Source of the DNA: CAVVEC01 sp963770485
GTDB lineage: Bacteria > Acidobacteriota > Terriglobia > Terriglobales > Acidobacteriaceae
Reading direction: 5' to 3'
Assembly: GCA_963770485.1 (NCBI GenBank)
Contig: CAVYPX010000016.1
Span: 124,001 to 188,000 of the forward strand
Length of the DNA stretch: 64,000 bases
Shown here: positions 7,186 to 15,068 of the stretch, piece by piece
Layout: every line of letters starts with the position of its first letter
Numbering within the stretch: position 1 is the stretch's first letter
Translations under genes and position numbers: made by a program
The notes under the pieces: generated by a model
The model's database searches: none
Told to the model about the DNA's origin: nothing
Seen by the model: the letters and a program-made list of their open reading frames with translations, nothing else

Positions 7186-8997
7186 CTACTTGATATTTAT
7201 GGTCAGCACCTGGGCGCCGGCCACGACGTAGTCCAACGGTGTACTGGCCGCTTCGCTCACCGACGACTCGCTGGAGACTACCATGTCCTGGGTTCCTCGC
7301 ATCCCGTCCATCACATTCATGATGGAGAGTGGGAGCGTCGGCATAACCTTGTCCGCAATCATGGCTTCGGGATCGGCTTCCAGGAGCGAAACATAAACCC
7401 GATTGTTGACGTGCTCCTTGTTCAGGAACGCGATCGTCGCAGCCAAGTCCAGCTTGCGTCCCATCAGCGATGAGCCACGACGCAAATGATCGAGGGTCTC
7501 GCCGTCACTGACCAGAATCCGCAGGGGTCCCTTGGAAGTGGAAGTCGGGATGTGGATGGGAATGTGCTGGATTACGCCGTCGCCGCGGTAGGGCCGCAGC
7601 ATGGCCTCAATAGAAATGTCGTCGCCGGGACGTGCTTCCGTGATATCGGTACGCGCGCTTTCCAGCCGTGCCCAGCGGCGTTCACGAACGATATCGAAAT
7701 CGAGCTGCACTCCGCGAATCGCGGGCACGCTGTAAGGATTGTCAAAGATTCTGCTGAAGCGATCGCCTAACGAAGCGGCAGCAAGCATAGCGCCAGGCTG
7801 CCCGCCATCCACCGCAGCGAATATGTTCTGCATGGTTACGTCCGGATAGCCTTGCACGCTGATGCGGCCATTCATGTGGTAGGTGGTTTCTTCTCCGTAC
7901 TCATTCACGCCGTGCAGCGCGTTGAACACGGTCGCCATCATGGCCACTGGGCTTAGGCGCGCGTTGTCGAGCACTTCGTAGTGAAACTGCTTGTCCGTCG
8001 ATTCGCCATGAGTGGATTCGCCATGAATGGTCAGCGTGACCGGAATCATTTCCGGCTTTTTCCCGAACTCACCCAGAATGCCGTTGTGGCGGTCCTGCAC
8101 AAATGCGCCCACGGCTTCGGTCGCATTGACGATCTTGAAGGCATTAAGGGGTGACGGCAGGGTTGCCAGCACCTGCGCTTTCGTCATGGGCAAGTCGATC
8201 CTGCCAAACTGCATCAGCGGGTGGCCGCAGGCCAGCAAGTGGTCCGCATCCATGTAAGTCACCGTGCAGGTCGCGGCAATATCCATGTCGCCGCGCACCA
8301 GAATTGCACTTACCGCCGATCCCGGCTCCATGGGTTCAGGTTGCTTGTCATCGCTCACCGAGCCCGCGCCCATGACCGGAACGATTCCCGCGGCAGAAAA
8401 TTGCGCAGCGAAGCGCTGAACCGAGTCTTCAGAAAATCCGTTGAACACCAGCGGGGTTTCGATGGGCTTCAGATAGTTGGCAAAATCATGATTCGGGGAA
8501 TCGAGAGCTGGCGTGCTGGAAACGCCGGGGCTGTCGATCTTGCTGGGCGACAGAGCCACGGCTTTGGCTTGGATCGGTCCGGGCGCCGGACTATTGTCCA
8601 TGGCGCTGATTTCGAGCATCTCGGCAATCGGCGTGACCCCGGCGATGGGTTCCTTCGAAAACTCGCCGATCCGGAACGCCAATGCACCCGCCAGTTTACC
8701 ATCCAGATACACCGGGCTCCCACTCATGCCGGCAACCACGCCGGTATATTCCACATTGGCTCCGCCCAGCCGAATCAGAATCACATCACCCTTGGGACCG
8801 TTGGCATTCCTCAGGATGCCGAGCACTTCCACATCCATGCGTTCCGGCTTGGTACCCTGGAAAACGGTGTAGGCGACACCGCGCATTCCGCCATGAATCT
8901 GGTTGATGGGAATCGTTTCAATCGGCTTCGAAGATTGCGCCGTGCTCATAGCGGGCAGAAGAAGGAGCACGAGCGCGGTGAGAACTGCTTGTCTCAT
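7186..8997 (-). CDS. SpoIVB-type peptidase S55 domain protein, secreted
   Basis: The 603-residue product has a signal peptide (residues 1-20, ending STAQ). The S55-type motif GMSGSPVYLDG places the presumed catalytic serine at residue 94, and ACGHPLMQFG places a candidate catalytic histidine at about 259. SpoIVB of Bacillus cleaves a membrane regulator during sporulation, but this organism shows no sporulation genes here, so the role is likely different, perhaps in envelope proteolysis. The long C-terminal half (about 300-603) is beta-rich and not recognised. The order Ser then His is the reverse of that in SpoIVB (see findings). Confidence 0.75.
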   Translation of the reverse strand: MRQAVLTALVLLLLPAMSTAQSSKPIETIPINQIHGGMRGVAYTVFQGTKPERMDVEVLGILRNANGPKGDVILIRLGGANVEYTGVVAGMSGSPVYLDGKLAGALAFRIGEFSKEPIAGVTPIAEMLEISAMDNSPAPGPIQAKAVALSPSKIDSPGVSSTPALDSPNHDFANYLKPIETPLVFNGFSEDSVQRFAAQFSAAGIVPVMGAGSVSDDKQPEPMEPGSAVSAILVRGDMDIAATCTVTYMDADHLLACGHPLMQFGRIDLPMTKAQVLATLPSPLNAFKIVNATEAVGAFVQDRHNGILGEFGKKPEMIPVTLTIHGESTHGESTDKQFHYEVLDNARLSPVAMMATVFNALHGVNEYGEETTYHMNGRISVQGYPDVTMQNIFAAVDGGQPGAMLAAASLGDRFSRIFDNPYSVPAIRGVQLDFDIVRERRWARLESARTDITEARPGDDISIEAMLRPYRGDGVIQHIPIHIPTSTSKGPLRILVSDGETLDHLRRGSSLMGRKLDLAATIAFLNKEHVNNRVYVSLLEADPEAMIADKVMPTLPLSIMNVMDGMRGTQDMVVSSESSVSEAASTPLDYVVAGAQVLTINIK

Positions 8998-9162
8998 TCC
9001 AATTTTCCCCAGAGGACCGCCAACTGGCCCTCGAACAACAGAGTTACACTCCGCGTTTTGTATTCGATTTGCCGGGTAGGAGAGGAGTAGCTAAAGCCAA
9101 GCAAAACATCCCAATCGCGAAGTTCTGCGTCTATACTAGCATAAGGATTTGGGAGGACCTCA

Positions 9163-10374
9163 ATGTTTTCTTTCCGTTTGGCGCCGAGTCTTGGCCCGAT
9201 GCGAGGGCGTCTTTTGCATCTTGCTGTCCCGATTCTTGCCCTGGGAGTGATTGCAGGGCAAGGACTTCCGCTTGAGGCCCAGAACCAGACATCCCCGAGC
9301 CCGAGTGGTCAGCAGACCCCGCCTCCGGAGGCCGGTGGTCCGCAGGGCGATGTCGGCCCTTATGCCGTTCCCAAGAAGAAGGACGAGCCTCCGCCTCCTC
9401 CGCCGTCCGAAAAGCCAAAGAAGATCGAGGGCATGCCTGATTATTCCATCCGGGTGGATGTGCCTTTGGTGAATGTGCCGGTCATGGTTACGACGAAGGA
9501 AGGGCAGTTCATTTCCAGCCTGCAGAAAGAGAACTTCCGCGTTTACGAAGATGGAATGGAGCAGAAGATCACCAGCTTCAATGTGTCAGAAGCACCGATT
9601 ACGGCTGTGTTGCTGGTGGAGTTCGCCTCTACGAACTACGGTTTCATGCTCGATGCCCTGAACGCCTCCTACACTTTCGCGCAGACGCTGAAGAAGGACG
9701 ACTGGGTCGCGGTGATTTCCTATGACATGAAGCCGCGCATCCTGGCGGATTTCACCCAGGACAAGGGTGAGATTTACGGCGCGCTCGGCCAGTTGCGGAT
9801 CCCTGGTTTCGCGGAGACGAACCTGTTCGATGCCCTCTACGACACACTTGACCGGGTGGATAGCATCGAAGGACACAAATACATCATCCTGATCACAACC
9901 GGCGTGGATACTTTCAGCAAGCTGAATCTGGACCAGATTACGAAGAAGGTTAAAACCAGCCACGATGTAACCATTTTCCCGATCAGCGTGGGCTGGGCGG
10001 TGCGGGAGTGGTTCGAATCGCAGGGTATGGCAGCGCCGCATGGCATGGGCATTCCGGTCAGCGAGATGGATTACCTGCAAGCGGATAACGAGATGAACAC
10101 CTTCGCTCGCTTGACTGGAGGGCGCGCCTACTTTCCGCGGTTTGAGGCCGAGATGCCCGAGATTTTTCACCAGATTGCCGGCGACATCCGTAATCAGTAC
10201 AACATCGCTTATCGTCCCACCAACGCGAAGCTCGATGGCACGTACCGCAAATTAAAGGTTGAAGCAGTGGCACCGGAGGGGGGTCCACTAAAAGTTCACG
10301 ACCAAAAGGGCAAAGATTTGAAATATCAGGTCATCGCGCGGGAAGGTTACACGGCAAAGCACACCGTGGAGTAG
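9163..10374 (+). CDS. Secreted VWFA-related (acidobacterial family) protein
   Basis: The 403-residue product has an N-terminal hydrophobic signal segment (about residues 12-30), a Pro-rich linker (about 42-88) and the conserved block IRVDVPLVNVPVMVTTKEG followed by ENFRVYEDGMEQKI. That block marks the VWFA-related family abundant in Acidobacteriota. A von Willebrand A-like fold follows. The usual DxSxS metal site is replaced by VEFAST, so metal-dependent ligand binding may be lost. It ends in the family-typical NQYNIAYRPTNAKLDGTYRK. GGGAGG lies 9 nt before the ATG. Function is unknown; three relatives lie at 60-64 kb. Confidence 0.85.
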   Translation: MFSFRLAPSLGPMRGRLLHLAVPILALGVIAGQGLPLEAQNQTSPSPSGQQTPPPEAGGPQGDVGPYAVPKKKDEPPPPPPSEKPKKIEGMPDYSIRVDVPLVNVPVMVTTKEGQFISSLQKENFRVYEDGMEQKITSFNVSEAPITAVLLVEFASTNYGFMLDALNASYTFAQTLKKDDWVAVISYDMKPRILADFTQDKGEIYGALGQLRIPGFAETNLFDALYDTLDRVDSIEGHKYIILITTGVDTFSKLNLDQITKKVKTSHDVTIFPISVGWAVREWFESQGMAAPHGMGIPVSEMDYLQADNEMNTFARLTGGRAYFPRFEAEMPEIFHQIAGDIRNQYNIAYRPTNAKLDGTYRKLKVEAVAPEGGPLKVHDQKGKDLKYQVIAREGYTAKHTVE

Positions 10375-10392
10375 CCCAGAAACCGAGTCATT

Positions 10393-11124
10393 TTAGTGAA
10401 GGTGAAAAGCCCGATCTAGCGCAAACAGCAATCCCACGCCCAGAAAAACTACCAATGCCATGCCTACTCCGGGTTCGCTGTTTACTTCCGGAATCAGGTC
10501 TGACGCGGCAACGTAAATGGTCACCCCCGCCGAGAGAGGTAATCCGAAGCTGACTTCCCGCCGCAACAGCGCCATGGTCAGCACACCGGCGAAGGTTGCC
10601 GCGCCCAGCAGCACCGACGCACCCCAAGCTACCTGACGGCTCTGGCCGCTCGCCAGCATAACCGAAGTGATCGTGAAACCTTCGGGAATCTTGTGCAGGA
10701 AGATCGCGAGAAAGATGATCCATCCCAGCCAGTTAGAGACGAGGAACCCGGAGGCAATCGCAATGCCATCGAAAAATGTGTGAATGATCAAGCCAATTAG
10801 GATCGAGTACCCTTTGTGCCCGTGAACAAACTGGTCTTTGTGAGTTTCCTCTCCGAAATGGAAGTGGGGCGTGACCGTGTGCTCGAAGAAGTGAATAATC
10901 AAGTAGCCCACCAGAACCAGAAACGCGGCGCTCTTGCCGCGCAACTCCAGGGCGGCTGGAAACACTTCCATGATGGCTGTGGCGAGCATGAATCCGGCGC
11001 CCAGGGCGACAAAGTACTTGAGGTAGGCACGTTCCCACCGCTTCTGCACGATGATCGTCCCGCCAAATACGTTGGCTGCGGCCGCCGTCAGACCTAGCAG
11101 AAGACTGAGGAAAATGGGATTCAT
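10393..11124 (-). CDS. ZIP family metal (zinc) transporter
   Basis: The 243-residue integral membrane protein has about eight predicted helices. The diagnostic metal-binding motifs lie in adjacent helices: HTFFDG in helix 4 and HKIPEG in helix 5. The His-rich HFHFGEETHKDQFVHGHKG loop between helices 3 and 4 is typical of ZIP permeases, which import divalent metals such as zinc into the cytoplasm. No metalloregulator or partner gene is adjacent, so the metal is not determined. Confidence 0.88.
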   Translation of the reverse strand: MNPIFLSLLLGLTAAAANVFGGTIIVQKRWERAYLKYFVALGAGFMLATAIMEVFPAALELRGKSAAFLVLVGYLIIHFFEHTVTPHFHFGEETHKDQFVHGHKGYSILIGLIIHTFFDGIAIASGFLVSNWLGWIIFLAIFLHKIPEGFTITSVMLASGQSRQVAWGASVLLGAATFAGVLTMALLRREVSFGLPLSAGVTIYVAASDLIPEVNSEPGVGMALVVFLGVGLLFALDRAFHLH

Positions 11125-11141
11125 TGCGAGGAAGGATGATA

Positions 11142-11175
11142 CCAGTTCCCGGTTCTCAGTTCTTGGTTCTCAGTG
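11142..11175. repeat. Left arm of 34-bp inverted repeat flanking four-helix-bundle gene
   Basis: A 34-bp arm starting CCAGTTCCCGGTTCTCAG, built of 7-nt units, ends 2 bp before the stop of the 11178-11540 gene. It matches the reverse complement of 11590-11623 at 29 of 34 positions, counted by hand. Confidence 0.85.
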
Positions 11176-11177
11176 AA

Positions 11178-11540
11178 CTATGCGGCTGGTTTGATGGAGC
11201 CGATTAGTCCATTCAGGATTCTGCCTAGCTCTGAAGCTTTGTCTAGGAGTTTCTGACCATGTTCGGCAGAGAAGTAGCCAAGCTTCTGCGCGATCAGGAG
11301 TTGGGTTTCGACCTCGACCAAGGCTCCTCGGGCACGGCTGAGAAAGAAGTGGAACTCTTGCGGAGAATAACGGGCCTGACCTTCGGCGATATTGGTTGGA
11401 ATGAGGACGGCGGTTCTTCTCAACTGGCTTGCCAGGCCGTAGGTCTCGTCGCGCGGAAATGCCTTTGTTGTGTTGTAAACATCAATCACGAAATCCATCG
11501 CTTTCTGCCACGCAATCAGTTCACGGTAGGACTGTCCCAT
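11178..11540 (-). CDS. Four-helix bundle protein (S23 / 23S intervening-sequence family)
   Basis: The 120-residue product is entirely helical and carries the family hallmarks: YRELIAWQKAMDFV at the N-terminus, LASQLRRTAVLIPTNIAEG in the middle and ARGALVEVETQLLIAQKLGY near the end. Members were first seen encoded in intervening sequences of 23S rRNA genes; the fold is also shared with Avd of diversity-generating retroelements. Stand-alone copies like this have no established function. The gene sits between two arms of a 34-bp inverted repeat, as if it were a small mobile or once mobile unit. Confidence 0.9.
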   Translation of the reverse strand: MGQSYRELIAWQKAMDFVIDVYNTTKAFPRDETYGLASQLRRTAVLIPTNIAEGQARYSPQEFHFFLSRARGALVEVETQLLIAQKLGYFSAEHGQKLLDKASELGRILNGLIGSIKPAA

Positions 11541-11589
11541 AGTCTCTTCATCATGAGCGGTTCGTGGCAGTAAAGCTGTGATATCTGAA

Positions 11590-11623
11590 CACTGGGAACT
11601 GCGAACTGAGAACTGGGAACTGG
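11590..11623. repeat. Right arm of 34-bp inverted repeat flanking four-helix-bundle gene
   Basis: This arm starts CACTGGGAACTGCGAACTGA and is the inverted partner of 11142-11175. It has the same 7-nt unit (GGGAACT / GAGAACT) and lies 49 bp upstream of the start codon of the enclosed gene. It ends 3 bp from the ychF stop codon. Confidence 0.85.
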
Positions 11624-11626
11624 TTT

Positions 11627-12712
11627 TTAGCCACTATGCCGGATGTGCATCACATCCCCGTCCTTCACGATGTAGTCTTTTCCTTCCAGCCGCAGAGTGC
11701 CACGAGTGCGGGCGTTGGCCTCCGAGCCGGCATCAAGCAGTTGGTCCCAGCGGATGGTTTCGGCGCGGATGAAGTGTTTCTCCAGGTCCGAGTGAATGGC
11801 GCCTGCAGCTTCAACCGCACGGGTGTGGACAGGGATGGTCCAGGCGCGACATTCATCTTCGCCGGCTGTGAAAAAGGAAATGAGGCCCAGCAGAGCATAC
11901 GTGGTACGGATCAAGCGAACCAGGCCGCTTTCTTTGAGCCCATAGCTGGACAGAAATTCGGCGGCGTCGGCGTCACTCATTTCCGCAAGTTCGGCCTCGA
12001 CCTTTCCACAGATAGCGGCAGCCGCGGCATTGGGGCGCGAGGCAACTTCCGATAACTTGTACTTGCCGACCGCAGTTTCAAGTTCCCTCCCGAGTTCCGC
12101 CGTTTCGCTTATGTTCAACACATAAAGAATCGGTTTTTCGCTGAGAAACATGAAGCCGCGCAGACGCTTCTTGTCCTCGGGCGTTATCTCCAATTCACGC
12201 AACGGGCGCTCTGACCCTAAATGATCATTGGCACGTTTGAGCAGCTCGAATTCTTTCTCAAGATCGGCAGATCGCATTTTCTTGAGATCTTTCTCCACGC
12301 GCTCCAGCCGCTTTTCAATCTGCCCGAGATCACTGACCATGAGATCAAACTCAACATTCTTGACATCGCGCAAAGGATCGATGGGCCCAACATGCGGAAT
12401 GCCGGGATCATCAAACGCCCGCACCACGTGGGCCAACGCATCCACCGTTCGCAAGTGGCCGAGGTAGGCGTTCTCCTTCAGCGCTTCCTGGCCGATGGCG
12501 CCAACGTCGACGTATTCCACGGAAGCATGGGTCAGCTTCTTCGGGTTGTAGAGCGCAGCCAGGCGGTCGAGGCGGTCGTCGGGCACCTTGGCCACGCCCA
12601 CGTGCGCCTCGCGCGGATTGGCGTAAGCCTGGGCTGAGAGATGCGCCTTGGTCAATATGCGAAATAAAGCTGTCTTGCCTACCTGGGGCAGGCCGATGAT
12701 GCCAGTTTTCAT
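11627..12712 (-). CDS. ychF: Redox-regulated P-loop ATPase YchF (Obg family)
   Basis: The 361-residue cytoplasmic protein begins MKTGIIGLPQVGKTALF, the P-loop of the Obg/YchF group. It contains the central coiled-coil (about residues 125-175), FFTAGEDECRAWTI and a C-terminal TGS domain ending RLEGKDYIVKDGDVMHI, all typical of YchF. YchF prefers ATP over GTP, binds ribosomes and affects oxidative stress responses. The usual NVGKST is varied here to QVGKTA. The gene appears monocistronic between two repeat-filled spacers. Confidence 0.95.
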   Translation of the reverse strand: MKTGIIGLPQVGKTALFRILTKAHLSAQAYANPREAHVGVAKVPDDRLDRLAALYNPKKLTHASVEYVDVGAIGQEALKENAYLGHLRTVDALAHVVRAFDDPGIPHVGPIDPLRDVKNVEFDLMVSDLGQIEKRLERVEKDLKKMRSADLEKEFELLKRANDHLGSERPLRELEITPEDKKRLRGFMFLSEKPILYVLNISETAELGRELETAVGKYKLSEVASRPNAAAAAICGKVEAELAEMSDADAAEFLSSYGLKESGLVRLIRTTYALLGLISFFTAGEDECRAWTIPVHTRAVEAAGAIHSDLEKHFIRAETIRWDQLLDAGSEANARTRGTLRLEGKDYIVKDGDVMHIRHSG

Positions 12713-12721
12713 AAGGAGCTT

Positions 12722-12842
12722 CTAGTTGCTAGCTTTTAGCTAGTCCCTGTGCAGGATAAATGATGAAGCAGGCGATAAGAAAATCGACTGGGGCAACTGG
12801 CGCCGAAATCCAGCAGCCAGCAGCTAGAAGCTGGCAGCTGTT
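12722..12842. repeat. 7-nt-period repeat arms (CTAGAAG / CTTCTAG)
   Basis: The left arm at about 12720-12746 repeats TTCTAG and TTGCTAG units, and the right arm at about 12812-12842 repeats CCAGCAG, CTAGAAG and CTGGCAG. The right arm runs into the 3' end of the DUF4149 gene and provides its last codons and stop. Confidence 0.65.
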
Positions 12843-13297
12843 AAATACACAACCACCAATCCCAGAACAAACACCGTGCCCTCTAATCGGGTTGACCAGA
12901 CATGCAGAGCGTCGAACTGCAAGCGGATGGGATTGTCGGAAGGGACGGAGTCGATCTCGCCGATCGATGCACGCAGGGCGTCCATGCGGGGAATGATGCC
13001 GAACTGCGAAATCAGGGTAAGCGCCAGCATCAGAGCAATAAAAATGTGGCGCGCGGCGAAGACATGCGCCGTCCCTCGGTTCAAATGGCTGTAGAACAGG
13101 GAACTCGCCAGAAAGACCAGGCCAGAGACTATGCCCATCCAGTGCAGAATTCCCAGAGTACGCCCGACAACATTTCCTGCGAGATGCCTTGTGGGCAACG
13201 CGGCAAAAGCCGTTGGCGCCACGACAAATGCGAAGAAGATCAGCCCGCCCACCCAGACGATTAGAGACAGCAGCATCAGATAGCGAAGAAAAGACAT
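12824..13297 (-). CDS. DUF4149 domain integral membrane protein
   Basis: The 157-residue product has four hydrophobic helices (about residues 5-28, 45-65, 80-102 and 132-152). It also has the N-terminal SLIVWVGGLIFFAFVVAPTA and the AARHIFIALMLALTL segment that mark DUF4149, related to CopD-like membrane proteins. Function is unknown. Its final residues (TAASF) and stop codon lie within the heptamer repeat that fills the downstream spacer, so the repeat has probably altered the original C-terminus. Confidence 0.8.
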   Translation of the reverse strand: MSFLRYLMLLSLIVWVGGLIFFAFVVAPTAFAALPTRHLAGNVVGRTLGILHWMGIVSGLVFLASSLFYSHLNRGTAHVFAARHIFIALMLALTLISQFGIIPRMDALRASIGEIDSVPSDNPIRLQFDALHVWSTRLEGTVFVLGLVVVYLTAASF

Positions 13298-13957
13298 GGA
13301 CGAATTATAGCCTTGACAGACATTTGGTTATGACGGTCGCTATACTCGGTCATCCTGAGAGGCTGTGACTTTATTGCTTTCTCGCATTTCAGGATTACAT
13401 GGCATGTCATGAATTCATCGAATTTTCAAATCTGTCATCCTGAGCGCAGCGGCCGCTTCGCGAAGCGAAGCAGCCGCGGAGTCGAAGGACCCCTATTCGT
13501 GTGGGGCAGATCAATTTAAGAAGGCGTTTTCACGAAGCTGCCAAGCGAAAATTCCCTGTAAGGCCTGCGCCAGGTTTCAGAGCCACGGGGTCCTTCGACT
13601 GCGTTGCCGTGCGCTTCGCGCGCGACAACTTCGCTCAGGATGACAGAGCGTTGAAAATGCGGTGATTCGTGGAATGCCAGGTCATCCTGAAATACGAGAA
13701 AAAAGGTCACAGCCTCTGAGCGAAGTGGCAGCCTCGCGCAAGCGAAGCGGCCACGGAGTCGAAGGATCCCTCAGACACACGGGCTACCAAGAACGCAACC
13801 AGGCATTCTCACCACGCTCTGAACAGACTGGGCAGAAGTCCCTGACACTCTGCCCTGAAAACGGCGTGCTCGGGGTCCTTCGACCGCGTTGCCGGCGCTG
13901 CGCGACGGCAACTGCGCTCAGGATGACAGGCTTGAAGAGAAGAGAAAAATCATGAAC
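13298..13957. repeat. Repeat island: two inverted pairs of the GTCATCCTGAGCG element
   Basis: There is no gene in 660 bp. Four copies of a roughly 60-bp element occur: 13434-13493, 13587-13644 (inverted), about 13709-13770, and 13872-13927 (inverted). Each copy runs from (G)TCATCCTGAGCG, or its GCGAAG-rich inner part, to GTCGAAGGACCCC, with a variable inner palindrome such as GCTTCGCGAAGC. Copies 1/2 and 3/4 face each other, so the transcript could fold into two long hairpins. The island lies between the DUF4149 promoter side and the 3' end of moxR. Confidence 0.75.
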
Positions 13958-14917
13958 CTACACCGGCACGGGCGTGCTCTCCACGATTTCCTGAATCACC
14001 TGCTCCGCCTGTTCCGATTTTTTCAAAGTAGAAGAGTACAGTCCATTCACCACCACGCGATGGGCAAATACTGGCACGACCAGCGGCTTGAAATCCTCCG
14101 GGGTGCAGAAGTTGCGGCTATCCAGAAATGCCATGGCTTGGGCCGCGCGATAGAGCATTTGCGAACCGCGGGGCGAAACCCCCAACGAGAAGTGCTCCGA
14201 TTCGCGCGTTTTTCTGACAATCGCAAGTGCATAGCTGACCAGCGAATCATCTACCCGGACTTGTGTGACCGCATGCTGCATTTCCAGCACATCGGCGCCC
14301 GTGAGAACAGGCTGCATGGCTTCCAACTGCGCGGTCCCGGCCTCGGAGCGCAGAATCTCACGCTCGGCGCTGCTGTCCGGATAACCCATCCGCGCCCGCA
14401 TCAGAAAACGGTCGAGCTGCGATTCCGGCAAAGGATAGGTTCCGTGATGCTCCACGGGATTCTGCGTAGCAATGACCAGGAACGGCTGCGGCAATTGGTA
14501 CGAGTGAGCATCCACCGTGACCTGGCTCTCGTTCATGGCTTCGAGAAGCGCGGACTGTGTCTTCGGCGTGGTGCGGTTGATTTCATCGGCCAGTAGCACA
14601 TTGGTGAAGACAGGACCCCGCTTAAACTCAAACTGCTGCTCGATGGCGGAGTAGATCGAGATCCCAATCACGTCCGACGGCAGCATGTCGCTGGTGAACT
14701 GCACCCGCTGAAAACTGCAATCCAGAGCCCGCGCCAGTGCCTGGCCAAGCGTAGTCTTGCCCACGCCGGGCACGCCTTCGATCAGCAGATGCCCGCGCGC
14801 GATCAGCGCGACCACGGCCAGACGGACGATATCGTCCTTCCCGCGAATAACCTTGCGCAGAGCGTTTTCCAGTTGGGCCGCACGATGAGAAACGGCGCTG
14901 GCGGTTTCGGGAGACAT
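13958..14917 (-). CDS. MoxR family AAA+ ATPase
   Basis: The 319-residue cytoplasmic AAA+ protein has Walker A GVPGVGKTTL at about residues 53-62, Walker B VLLADEINR, the MoxR-typical ATQNPVEHHGTYPLPESQLDRF and a C-terminal lid domain. MoxR ATPases act as chaperones for the maturation of metal or VWA-domain protein complexes. They are usually encoded with a DUF58 and VWA partner. Here the expected downstream partner position is taken by the 660-bp repeat island, so this copy is an orphan in the window. Confidence 0.92.
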   Translation of the reverse strand: MSPETASAVSHRAAQLENALRKVIRGKDDIVRLAVVALIARGHLLIEGVPGVGKTTLGQALARALDCSFQRVQFTSDMLPSDVIGISIYSAIEQQFEFKRGPVFTNVLLADEINRTTPKTQSALLEAMNESQVTVDAHSYQLPQPFLVIATQNPVEHHGTYPLPESQLDRFLMRARMGYPDSSAEREILRSEAGTAQLEAMQPVLTGADVLEMQHAVTQVRVDDSLVSYALAIVRKTRESEHFSLGVSPRGSQMLYRAAQAMAFLDSRNFCTPEDFKPLVVPVFAHRVVVNGLYSSTLKKSEQAEQVIQEIVESTPVPV

Positions 14918-14971
14918 CAGAACGATTCTACTATGCGAGGTCAGATGCGAGCGGTTACGGAGGTTATGAGA

Positions 14972-15068
14972 ATCGCTTCTAGCTCCTAGCCTCTTGCTTC
15001 TGGCCTGGACCTGTCCCAGGCATTCGTCGCTTGGCAGCTTGAAGCCAGAAGCTAGTAGCTAGAAGCCC
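14972..15068. repeat. 7-nt-period repeat, inverted arms
   Basis: The left arm (about 14975-15005) is built from CTTCTAG, CTCCTAG, CCTCTTG and CTTCTGG. The right arm (about 15040-15068) is the complement (GCCAGAAG, CTAGTAG, CTAGAAG). It fills the spacer between moxR and htpX up to the htpX stop codon. Confidence 0.75.

Noticed and set aside
8221..9090. 289-residue frame opposite the S55 peptidase gene
   Set aside because: Antisense shadow in high-GC DNA; Arg/His-rich composition without family features.
13298..13957. Small ORFs in the repeat island (for example 13516-13710 and 13662-13955)
   Set aside because: They are translations of the repeat elements themselves without ribosome-binding sites.
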